This document shows positions 1-6,998 of a stretch of 64,000 nt of DNA, piece by piece (the first letter of the stretch is position 1; every line of letters begins with the position of its first letter). The DNA lies in contig CAKQLR010000003.1 of assembly GCA_934254725.1 (NCBI GenBank), positions 1 to 64,000 on the forward strand, given 5' to 3'. Source of the DNA: an uncultured Clostridia bacterium (GTDB lineage Bacteria; Bacillota; Clostridia; Christensenellales; Borkfalkiaceae). Below the pieces are notes generated by a model. It saw nothing but the letters and a program-made list of their open reading frames with translations. It had not been told where the DNA came from and did no database searches. Position numbers and translations under genes: made by a program.

Positions 1-14
1 GCAGTTGCTTGCCG

Positions 15-512
15 TCAGCCAAGCGTTTCAACATTCCTGTTTTCGTACGTACAAAAATCTACATTCAACTCGCCGCTTTTTTCTTTTCTTACTTTCGCCA
101 ACGACCAGTTACTGTCGGCATCTAAATTCGGGAAGAACGTATCGGCATTCCCGTCCGCGTGTATTTTTGTAACGAACGCCTTATCGCAGTACGGCAGAAG
201 CATTTTGTAAACGGAAGCTCCCCCGCAAACGAACACCTCGTCCCTATTGTACTTTTTTATTTCTTCAAAAAGCTCGGTCAAATTTTTCACGCAGACCGCG
301 CCCTCAAAGCTCATAGAGGAAGAAAGCACAATGTTCACCCTGTTTTTAAGCGGCTTGGATGACGGAAAAGATTCAAGCGTTTTTCTACCCACGATAATTG
401 TCTTGCCCGTGGTGGTCTGGCGGAAAAACTTCATATCTTCAGGAACGGAAAACAGCAGATAATTGTTCCTGCCTATGCCCCACTTTTCGTCAACGGCAAC
501 GATTGCAATCAT
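15..512 (-). CDS. folA: Dihydrofolate reductase
   Basis: This 165-residue protein has the full length of a bacterial DHFR. It starts MIAIVAVDEKWGIG, has the W-G-I-G substrate loop near residues 11-14, a TTGKTIIVGRKT nucleotide-binding stretch near 34-45, and VFVCGGASVY near 93-102, the GG turn of the NADPH site. It would reduce dihydrofolate to tetrahydrofolate in the cytoplasm. The ATG overlaps the stop of the upstream thymidylate synthase gene by one base (TAATG), and an AGAGGT site lies inside that gene, so translation is probably coupled. Being downstream of thyA makes sense, because thymidylate synthase oxidises the folate that DHFR recycles. The start is well supported by the overlap and the ribosome site. 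Confidence 0.96.
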   Translation of the reverse strand: MIAIVAVDEKWGIGRNNYLLFSVPEDMKFFRQTTTGKTIIVGRKTLESFPSSKPLKNRVNIVLSSSMSFEGAVCVKNLTELFEEIKKYNRDEVFVCGGASVYKMLLPYCDKAFVTKIHADGNADTFFPNLDADSNWSLAKVRKEKSGELNVDFCTYENRNVETLG

Positions 513-1342
513 TAAATAGCTACCTCTAATTTTTCTTTGAGCGGGGTTGCCTGATATTCTTCAAGACGGAAATCGTCAACAGTGAAGTCGTAGAAGTTTT
601 TCACGTCAGGATTCATTATAAGTTTAGGCGCTTCGAAAACGGGGTTTTCAAACATTTTATTAAGGACGGGGATATGCCTGTCGTAAATGTGCGCGTCCGC
701 AATAACGTGAACAAGTTCGCCCGCCTTAAGCCCGGAAACCTGCGCCATCATCATAAGAAGAATGGCGTATTGAACTACGTTCCAGTTGTTCGCAACCACC
801 ATATCGTTGGAGCGTTGGTTAAGTATACCGTTTAAAACGTTGCCGGAAACGTTGAACGTCATAGAGTACGCGCACGGGTAAAGGTGCATTTCGTTAAGGT
901 CGGCAAAGTTGTAAATGTTGGTCAGAATTCTTCTCGAATTCGGGTTGTTCTTCAAATCGAAAAGAACCCTGTCAACCTGGTCGAATTCACCCTCCGCATA
1001 TTTGTTTTTAACCGAAAGCTGGTATCCGTACGCCTTGCCGATAGAACCCGTTTCGTCCGCCCAGGAGTCCCATATATGGCTGTTTAAATCGTGGACGTTG
1101 TTTGACTTTTTCTGCCAGATCCAAAGTATTTCGTCTATAGCCGATTTGAAAGCGGTTTTACGAATGGTTAAAATAGGGAATTCCTTCTGAAGATCGTATC
1201 TGTTCAATATGCAGAACTTTTTAACCGTGTGTGCGGGCGTGCCGTCAAGCCAGTGAGGGCGAACCTGCAAATCCGTATCCCATGTGCCGTTTTCGATGAT
1301 GTCCTTGCAGTTGGAAATAAAAACTTTATCGGCGTAACTCAT
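512..1342 (-). CDS. thyA: Thymidylate synthase
   Basis: A 276-residue ThyA-type thymidylate synthase that converts dUMP to dTMP using methylene-tetrahydrofolate. Visible motifs include the catalytic cysteine segment LYPCAYSMTFNV (about 154-165), the following NQRSNDMVVANNWNVVQYA dUMP-binding region, and the His-Ile-Tyr stretch HVIADAHIYDRHI near 212-224. The length is normal for the family. An AAGGAG site sits 7 bases before the ATG. The gene is first of a two-gene operon with folA. A copy of the dispersed intergenic repeat lies about 20 bases upstream of the start, so it is probably within or next to the leader. Confidence 0.97.
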   Translation of the reverse strand: MSYADKVFISNCKDIIENGTWDTDLQVRPHWLDGTPAHTVKKFCILNRYDLQKEFPILTIRKTAFKSAIDEILWIWQKKSNNVHDLNSHIWDSWADETGSIGKAYGYQLSVKNKYAEGEFDQVDRVLFDLKNNPNSRRILTNIYNFADLNEMHLYPCAYSMTFNVSGNVLNGILNQRSNDMVVANNWNVVQYAILLMMMAQVSGLKAGELVHVIADAHIYDRHIPVLNKMFENPVFEAPKLIMNPDVKNFYDFTVDDFRLEEYQATPLKEKLEVAI

Positions 1343-1362
1343 TTTGTTTTCTCCTTAAAAAT

Positions 1363-1393
1363 AGTGTTTAACGCGCGTTTTACGGCGTTTTTA
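1363..1393 (-). repeat. Dispersed intergenic repeat, copy 1 (upstream of thyA)
   Basis: Read on the minus strand this gives an A-run, then CGCCGTAAAACGCGCGTTAA. It matches the family seen many times in the window (A-run, GCCCGTTT, core TCGCGCATTA). It ends about 20 bases before the thyA start. It lacks the second T-run arm that would make a full hairpin. Confidence 0.6.
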
Positions 1394-1444
1394 TAATTTA
1401 ATTTGTTTTTCCTCTCCGCAAAATGCGAAGCGAAAATACGGGCT

Positions 1445-2242
1445 TTAGTTTTTAAAAGCGTCCTTCTCTTTACCCTTCCAATTCTTAGCCACAAAAGCCA
1501 TAGAAACCGCCGCGGGAGTAATCCTTGTAACGGCGTAGGTGAATTTATTAAACGCCCCGGGAATAATTATGCGCTTATTTTTATCCGCGCCGGAGAGAGC
1601 TTTTCTCACCACGAAGTCCTTCGGCTTGGACGAAAGCTTTCCCTTAAGCCCCTGAATTTTTATGTCGTTTATTATATCCGGTCTTGTGGGTATGCCGCCC
1701 GGCATAAGCACGGAAACTTTTACGCCCGTGCCCTGCATTTCCTTTCTAAGTGCGGAAAAGAAGTACACGAGGGCTTGCTTCGTAGCGCTATAGATCGCAA
1801 AGTACGGCATAGGGCAAGCGCCGGACATACTCGATACGATAAGAATCGAAAGTTCCTTTTCTCTCCTGTCGAGGACGTACCGAGTAAGAGAAACAGCCGC
1901 TTCGAAATTAACCCTCGTCTGAAAAACGATTTTTTCCTGAGTATACTTTTCAAAGGCAAGCTGAGTATCTACGCCCGCAACGTTTACGAAACGAGAAAAC
2001 GTAATACCTTTTTCGTCCGCGTATTCCATAAGCTTTGCCCTGTCCTCCTCGCTCGTAAGCATGCAAGGGCAAAATTCTATTTTGATATCCGGGAATTTGC
2101 TTAAAAGTTTTTCCTTTAAAGCGAGAAGCTTATGTTCGCTTCTGCCCGTTAAAAATAAGTTTTCTTTTTTCTCCGCGCATTGCAGGCAAAATTCCTCGCC
2201 GAGGCCGCCCGTTGCGCCCGTAATAAAGGTGTAACCGCTCAT
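1445..2242 (-). CDS. SDR family oxidoreductase
   Basis: A classical short-chain dehydrogenase/reductase of 265 residues from the preferred start (MSGYTFITGATGGLG). It shows the cofactor loop TGATGGLG at about 8-15, a VNVAG strand near 87, the catalytic Ser region VSSMSG near 137, and the Tyr-x3-Lys pair YSATK near 150-154. The substrate cannot be told. The C-terminal third is basic and hydrophobic, as in SDRs close to the DltE/YqjQ groups. An upstream ATG six codons earlier falls inside the predicted -10 element, so the inner ATG is chosen. No Shine-Dalgarno is visible, and the transcript may begin at or next to the ATG. Confidence 0.9.
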   Translation of the reverse strand: MSGYTFITGATGGLGEEFCLQCAEKKENLFLTGRSEHKLLALKEKLLSKFPDIKIEFCPCMLTSEEDRAKLMEYADEKGITFSRFVNVAGVDTQLAFEKYTQEKIVFQTRVNFEAAVSLTRYVLDRREKELSILIVSSMSGACPMPYFAIYSATKQALVYFFSALRKEMQGTGVKVSVLMPGGIPTRPDIINDIKIQGLKGKLSSKPKDFVVRKALSGADKNKRIIIPGAFNKFTYAVTRITPAAVSMAFVAKNWKGKEKDAFKN

Positions 2243-2248
2243 ATAAAA

Positions 2249-2277
2249 ATTATAGCACATTTCTTAAATCGAAGCAA
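2249..2277 (-). promoter_or_regulatory. Sigma-A promoter with extended -10, leaderless start of SDR gene
   Basis: On the minus strand, TTGCTT (2272-2277), a 17-bp spacer, and TGC-TATAAT (-10 at 2249-2254). Only six bases separate the -10 from the ATG at 2242, so the expected transcription start coincides with the start codon. Confidence 0.6.
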
Positions 2278-2377
2278 TAGCAAAACACCCCCTGAACATA
2301 TTTAAAAAAATTTTTTAATATACTGTATAAACCCTTCCTTAGTCCGGTCGGGAAAAATAGCAAAGGACTTTAAAAGT

Positions 2378-3079
2378 ATGTTCCTGGAAAATCTTATAAA
2401 GCTTCTCGGTAAAATATTGTTTTTCTCCTCGGCGGTAGAAGGCAACACCTTTCCCCGCCCCCTCTCCCCGAAAGACGAAGCCCTCTACCTTGAAAAAATG
2501 CGGCAGGGGGATGAAAACGCAAAGGAAATTTTAATAAGCCACAACCTCAGGCTTGTAGCGCACATCGTAAAAAAGTACCAAGGTTCCGAAAATCAGGATG
2601 ATTTGATTTCCGCAGGCAGCATAGGGCTTATCAAGGCGATAAACTCCTACTCCCCGGATAAGGGCACGCAACTTGCGACTTATACGGCAAGGTGCATTGA
2701 GAACGAAATTCTTATGCTGCTCCGCGCGAACAAGAAGCACAGGAACGTAGTTTCCCTTTCGGATACATTCGGCACGGACAAGGACGGCAACGAGCTTACA
2801 TTTATGGACTTGATTTCCGTCGGCGACGACAACGTATTCCACCAGGTAGACAGAAACATTCAAAGCAAAGGGCTGACAGAAACCATAAGGCGCAGTCTGG
2901 ACGATAAAGAATTTATGGTGATTTGCCTGCGCTACGGGCTGAACGGTTACCCCGTTCTTCCGCAAAGGGAGGTAGCGAAAAAGTTGAAAATCTCCCGCTC
3001 GTACGTTTCAAGGATAGAAAAAAAGGCGATAGAAAAACTTCGCCTTGTAGTTAAAAGAGCCGATTTTTATAACGATTAG
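2378..3079 (+). CDS. sigK: Sporulation sigma factor sigma-K (pro-form)
   Basis: A 233-residue sigma-70 family protein closely resembling Bacillus/Clostridium pro-sigma-K. A hydrophobic N-terminal stretch (about residues 1-20, MFLENLIKLLGKILFFSSAV) is followed by the family sequence FPRPLSPKDEALYL, which matches the region after the SpoIVFB cleavage site. Region 2 holds HNLRLVAHIVKKY, the GLIKAI helix and TYTARCIENEILM. Region 4 holds the HTH REVAKKLKISRSYVSRIEKKAIEKL. It would direct late mother-cell transcription during sporulation. The gene is intact, with no skin-type interruption. An AAAGGA site precedes the ATG. The stop is convergent with trmL. Confidence 0.93.
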   Translation: MFLENLIKLLGKILFFSSAVEGNTFPRPLSPKDEALYLEKMRQGDENAKEILISHNLRLVAHIVKKYQGSENQDDLISAGSIGLIKAINSYSPDKGTQLATYTARCIENEILMLLRANKKHRNVVSLSDTFGTDKDGNELTFMDLISVGDDNVFHQVDRNIQSKGLTETIRRSLDDKEFMVICLRYGLNGYPVLPQREVAKKLKISRSYVSRIEKKAIEKLRLVVKRADFYND

Positions 3080-3117
3080 CCGCCTTTATCTCGAAAGAAG
3101 CGATATTTTAGCCAAAG

Positions 3118-3621
3118 TTATTTTAAAAGAGAGGGGTCCCTTAATTCACCCTCGGTAAGCAAATTTTCAAAGCCGTTCTGGCGGATAGCTTCGTACAAAG
3201 TGAGCGCCACGGAATTGCCGAGGTTCAACGAGCGAGCGTCGTTAATCATAGGTATTCTCAGGCTGTGGTCGTAATATTTTGCGAGAAGGGTCTCCGGCAA
3301 ACCTTTTGTTTCCTTTCCGAAAACAAGAAAATCTCCGTCTTTGAAATTCGCCTCGGAATATATTCTTTTTGCCTTTGTGGAAAGAAAATAGAAGTTGCTT
3401 CCGTCGTAATATTTATCCATAACCTCTTCTATGCTGTCATAGTAGCGGATGTCTGTCAGGTACCAATAATCAAGCCCGGCGCGTTTTAAATGCTTGTCCG
3501 TCACTTCGAAACCGAGCGGCCGCACGAGGTGCAAAACGCTGCCCGTAGCGGCACACGTTCTTACTATGTTCCCCGTGTTTTGGGGAATTTCGGGTTCAAC
3601 AAGAACTATATTAAATTTCAT
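3118..3621 (-). CDS. trmL: tRNA (cytidine(34)-2'-O)-methyltransferase
   Basis: A 167-residue SPOUT-class methyltransferase of the TrmL/CspR type, which 2'-O-methylates the wobble base of certain leucine tRNAs. It starts MKFNIVLVEPEIPQNTGNIVRTCAATG, the family N-terminus, and has the knot motifs VFGKETKGLPE (near 96-106) and IPMINDARSLNLGNSVALTLYEA (near 117-139). A longer frame reaches 3663, but AGGAGAT lies 7 bases before the ATG at 3621, and homologues begin at this residue. The end is convergent with sigK. Confidence 0.94.
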   Translation of the reverse strand: MKFNIVLVEPEIPQNTGNIVRTCAATGSVLHLVRPLGFEVTDKHLKRAGLDYWYLTDIRYYDSIEEVMDKYYDGSNFYFLSTKAKRIYSEANFKDGDFLVFGKETKGLPETLLAKYYDHSLRIPMINDARSLNLGNSVALTLYEAIRQNGFENLLTEGELRDPSLLK

Positions 3622-3641
3622 TTTTTTATTATCTCCTATGT

Positions 3642-3667
3642 AAAAGCGCCCTTTTTCGCGCATTATC
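3642..3667 (+). repeat. Dispersed intergenic repeat, copy 2 (upstream of trmL)
   Basis: AAAAGCGCCC, then TTTTTCGCGCATTATC on the plus strand. The core TCGCGCATTA is identical to other copies. It lies about 20 bases upstream of the trmL start, in the opposite orientation relative to the gene compared with copy 1. Confidence 0.65.
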
Positions 3668-3735
3668 TTCCATTTTTAATATAAACCCGCCTGCGGATTA
3701 TGGCTTTATCCGGAAAGCAAAAAGCCCCCTGTTTT

Positions 3736-4389
3736 TTAAATATCGGGGATATACCCCCGCCGTCTTACGGTTACCGCCCTGTAATTATATACGGAGGGAA
3801 TTTCTACCGTAGAAATTTTAGACGGAGAAGAAAAAGCGATTTTTCCGTCCACCCCCGCGACGAGCGCCTGCTTGTGAGCGCAAACGGCTACGGGCACACC
3901 GTATTCGTACGCCCTCGCCCTTGCGAAAACCCCGCGAAGAGCGGAAGTTACGGGATCGGCAACGTTTACGATTATCTCCGCTCCGGAAAGAGCGAGCGTT
4001 TTTACGCACTCCCCGGAATAAATATCGTTGCCCACTATTATGCCTATTTTTCTCTTACCGTCGCGGCATACGGACAGCTCCGCCCCTGCCGTGTATCCGT
4101 CGCCCGCGCGCGTGGAATTCATATCGCAGATATTAAGTAGTTTACCACCTGCCATAACAGCAACGCTGTGACGGATTTTTCCGTAAGAATCCGTATCAAC
4201 ACCCGCGATAATCGTTGATTTAAGGGACTTAGACAGATTTGCAAGCGTTCTGAAAAAATTAGTTTCACCCTTAATTTCGGTAAAATAATTCACAGGCTTT
4301 CCTATGTAAAAAGGAAAAACTATCAAGTCGTAAACACCGGTTTCGGATATGGCGCGGTAGTCGCACTCGGTAACAAAAGCAACTTTCAT
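3736..4389 (-). CDS. Nitrilase-fold protein lacking the catalytic triad
   Basis: A 217-residue protein with the layout of a carbon-nitrogen hydrolase (nitrilase superfamily). It has an N-terminal strand DLIVFP (21-26), a central GGKLLNICDMNS segment, and KIGIIVGNDIYSGECVKTLALSGAEIIVNVADP (114 on), which aligns with the family pattern G-x-x-I-C-x-D-x-x-x-P-E and the downstream L-A-x-x-G-A. The expected Glu after FP is Phe27, the Lys of the middle motif is replaced in ICDM (87-90), and the nucleophile Cys position is Gly120. It is therefore probably not a nitrilase/amidase enzyme and may be a binding or regulatory pseudoenzyme. It is also short for the family (usually 260 or more). GGAG precedes the ATG. 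Confidence 0.7.
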   Translation of the reverse strand: MKVAFVTECDYRAISETGVYDLIVFPFYIGKPVNYFTEIKGETNFFRTLANLSKSLKSTIIAGVDTDSYGKIRHSVAVMAGGKLLNICDMNSTRAGDGYTAGAELSVCRDGKRKIGIIVGNDIYSGECVKTLALSGAEIIVNVADPVTSALRGVFARARAYEYGVPVAVCAHKQALVAGVDGKIAFSSPSKISTVEIPSVYNYRAVTVRRRGYIPDI

Positions 4390-4467
4390 CTCTCACTCCA
4401 AAGGCTTATTAACCCCTATATAGTACTTATGAAAATTATTTATTGTTACATTTCCACCGAAATTTTT

Positions 4468-5412
4468 CTACGGGCGGAATACTTCCCTTGCTATTTCCTT
4501 AAGCTCGTCCGTTTTGTCCGAGGTTAAAAGTTTCGCCTTTGCCTGTTTGCCCCCGCGAACGCCTTTAAGGTAGCACGCGAGTTGCTTTCTCATATTGCGC
4601 GCGATCCACTTATCGGGATAGACCTCTTTCAGTCGGTCTATATGCGTGCAAATAAGGTCGTACACGTCCGAAGTCGTTTTAGTTCCCGTTATTTCCGAAA
4701 ACAAAAACGGATTATACAACGCGCCCCTCGCCAAAGCGATTCCGTCCGCACCGGTATTCTCCATAAGCCTGTCCGCGTCCTCTGCGGAAAAAACTCCGCC
4801 GTTTGCTATAACGGGAATTTTAACCGAGTTCTTCGCCGAAGCAATTTCATCGAAATCCACTTCTCCCGAATAATAGGCGGAGCGCGTCCTGCCGTGAACG
4901 GTAATCATATCCGCGCCGGCGTTCTCGCACATAACGGCAAAGTCCCGCGTAATTTTCTTTTCCTCTGTCACGCCCGTTCTGAACTTAACGGTAATATTTT
5001 TACCGCTTTTTTTGCATTCCGAAATAATTTTTTCGGCAAGCGGAAGATTTTCGAGAAGAGCACTCCCCTCGCCGTTTTTAAAAAGCTTGGGAACGGGGCA
5101 CCCCATATTTATGTCTATAACGTCAAACGGGGCAAGCTCCTCGCTCTCGCAAGCCGCACGCATTATGTCCGGATCACAGCCGAATACCTGCGCAGCCTTC
5201 AGTTTTTCGCCCTTTCCTACGTGCAGAAGCACTGCGGTATTTTCGTTTTTATACATAAGCCCCTTGCAGCTGACCATCTCGGTAAAGCACAAAGAAGCCC
5301 CAAGCGTATAACAAATTTCACGAAAGGCAAAATCTGTATACCCCGCAAGAGGTGCTAAAAATACGTTTCCGTCCGTCGTAACGGTGCCTATTTTTACGGG
5401 TGAAATCTTCAT
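4468..5412 (-). CDS. dus: tRNA-dihydrouridine synthase
   Basis: A 314-residue FMN-dependent Dus enzyme that reduces uridines in tRNA D-loops. It starts with the family pattern LAPLAGYTDFAFREIC (19-34), then CFTEMVSCKGL, QVFGCDPD, DINMGCPVPKLFKNGEGSALLE (catalytic Cys in MGCP, near residue 105), HGRTRSAYYSG and PVIANGGVFSAEDADRLMENTGADGIALARGAL, the phosphate-binding end of the barrel. It fits the DusB branch. The ATG overlaps the stop of the mazG-like gene by four bases (ATGA), so the two are probably one transcriptional and translational unit. Confidence 0.94.
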   Translation of the reverse strand: MKISPVKIGTVTTDGNVFLAPLAGYTDFAFREICYTLGASLCFTEMVSCKGLMYKNENTAVLLHVGKGEKLKAAQVFGCDPDIMRAACESEELAPFDVIDINMGCPVPKLFKNGEGSALLENLPLAEKIISECKKSGKNITVKFRTGVTEEKKITRDFAVMCENAGADMITVHGRTRSAYYSGEVDFDEIASAKNSVKIPVIANGGVFSAEDADRLMENTGADGIALARGALYNPFLFSEITGTKTTSDVYDLICTHIDRLKEVYPDKWIARNMRKQLACYLKGVRGGKQAKAKLLTSDKTDELKEIAREVFRP

Positions 5413-6731
5413 TCTTCTAAACCGTTTTCTTGCAAGAATTTATGCTTGAACCGTGCGGTTTTATCCGTAAGTTCCATTTCGCAGTCGCCGCCCGCCTTGC
5501 GAACGAGGTTAACCGTTTTAAACAATAAGTCGCCTTTATCAAACGTTTTCAGTGCATTTTCATCTTTACTTAACTGTAAAAGAATGTCGGCAAGTTCCTT
5601 AGCTTCCTGTTTTGCTTCAAAGAAAACACAACCCGCTTTTTCCGCCCTCTTCTGAATCTTCTGGCATTTCATAAGTGCGGGGAAGCTGTCCGCAACGTCC
5701 TGAACCGCCGCCGCGGGAGTATGTTTGTGTTCTTTCATTTTATTCTTTTCCCACACGTCGAGCGCCTCGCTCGCATTCTCGGCTTTGTCGCCAAAAAAGA
5801 TGTGCGTGTGCCTTGAAATAAGCTTTTTGCAGATAGCGGTCAGAACGTCGGTATCGTTCATCGCTCCGCGTTCTTCCGCCATAACTATATGGAAAACGGC
5901 TTGCAGAATAACGTCGCCGAGTTCTTCGCGCATTCTTTCGTCGTCTTTTTTATCTATGGCGTCTATAAGCTCGTAAGTTTCCTCTATCGCGTTCGCGCGG
6001 ATGCTCTCGTGCGTTTGCGCTCTGTCCCACGGGCAACCGTTTTCGCCGCGAAGCAGTTTTACAATTTTCACAAGGTCGTAAAAACCGTAAGTTTCTTTTT
6101 GTAAAAACTCCTCGGGAAGCACGACTATTCTCGTCGCGTAGTCGTACTCGCTCTCACGGTCTATCTCGTAAAGGGGAAGTTTTTTATATCCGCTTCGCGT
6201 AAAAATAACCGCGGGGCACTCGTCGCCGTAAAGCTCCATAAGCTTAAGTTTTACTTCTCCCGCGAGGGAAGGGCTGTCTACGTCATAAACGCAAACCGCG
6301 CCGCCGAAAAACGTCAGCGAATCTATTTCATAAGCTGAAAGTGCCGTATATCCGCCGTTAACGCCCAATTTTTCAAGTGCGGACGTAACCTTTGACACAC
6401 CGGAAATAACTTCGGTTTCGGGATTCTTAGCGAGAATCTGTCTGCAGGCGTTGTCCTCGAAAACACTTCCCTCCACACAGTAAACGGCTTGCTTGCCCTT
6501 GCCGAGAAGCTTTATCTCCTTTACGATATTCTGCGTAAGCGTGTCGAAGTTTCTGCTTTTTTTGTAAAGATAATCGAGAGAAACCGTCTTAATATCGTTC
6601 TCCGCAAAAAAAGAAAAACTTTCCGTAAGATTTGTCTTTAAAATAACGACCTCTGCGTTTTTAACAGCCTGTGCGGCTTTAAGCGTAACGTCGTCCTTGG
6701 TCATTCCAAGCCCTATAAGCGTAAGAGCCAT
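5409..6731 (-). CDS. mazG: Tetrapyrrole methylase-like / MazG pyrophosphohydrolase fusion (YabN type)
   Basis: A 440-residue two-domain protein. The N-terminal ~200 residues (MALTLIGLGMTKDDVTLKAAQAVKNAEVVILKT) form a SAM-dependent tetrapyrrole methylase-like domain. The C-terminal half begins LVKIVKLLRGENGCPWDRAQTHESI and contains the metal-binding EETYE and EELGD motifs of MazG all-alpha NTP pyrophosphohydrolases (near 263-293), then HTHIFFGDK. YabN of Bacillus has this architecture. MazG domains clean up non-canonical NTPs, while the methylase half is of unknown substrate. ACGGAG lies 9 bases before the ATG at 6731. A reading frame opens 13 codons earlier but has no ribosome site. Confidence 0.92.
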   Translation of the reverse strand: MALTLIGLGMTKDDVTLKAAQAVKNAEVVILKTNLTESFSFFAENDIKTVSLDYLYKKSRNFDTLTQNIVKEIKLLGKGKQAVYCVEGSVFEDNACRQILAKNPETEVISGVSKVTSALEKLGVNGGYTALSAYEIDSLTFFGGAVCVYDVDSPSLAGEVKLKLMELYGDECPAVIFTRSGYKKLPLYEIDRESEYDYATRIVVLPEEFLQKETYGFYDLVKIVKLLRGENGCPWDRAQTHESIRANAIEETYELIDAIDKKDDERMREELGDVILQAVFHIVMAEERGAMNDTDVLTAICKKLISRHTHIFFGDKAENASEALDVWEKNKMKEHKHTPAAAVQDVADSFPALMKCQKIQKRAEKAGCVFFEAKQEAKELADILLQLSKDENALKTFDKGDLLFKTVNLVRKAGGDCEMELTDKTARFKHKFLQENGLEE

Positions 6732-6827
6732 AATAATTTTCTCCGTAATGTGATACGGTAATTCTACCACAAACCCCGAAAAATCGCAAATATTTACCCA
6801 CCGCAGACAGAATATGTTTTTATTTTT

Positions 6828-6865
6828 GTTAAAACGTTTGCTTTTAACGGCATTTATGATATAAT
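6828..6865 (+). promoter_or_regulatory. Promoter and palindromic operator of the mannosidase gene
   Basis: A perfect 7-bp inverted repeat GTTAAAA (6828-6834) and TTTTAAC (6842-6848) with a 7-bp spacer CGTTTGC. It overlaps the likely -35 (TTTGCT, 6837-6842), which is 17 bp before TATAAT (6860-6865). It is probably an operator for a sugar-responsive repressor. The regulator is not encoded nearby. Confidence 0.6.
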
Positions 6866-6998
6866 AAAAGAAGCTGCAAACTTGCCTGCAACGGGTTTGA
6901 ACTTATAGGTATTTTAATCGGGAAGAACAAAGTTTTTTCTTCGCCCGGCGAGGACAGCTCAAATATCATAAAAGTATATTAAACATCGGAGAAATATT

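Noticed and set aside
1403..2104. 233-codon open frame on the plus strand opposite the SDR gene
   Set aside because: The SDR reading has all family motifs. The opposite frame shows none.
4582..5358. 258-codon open frame on the plus strand opposite dus
   Set aside because: Antisense shadow of a clear Dus enzyme; product is basic, without recognisable domains or a start signal.
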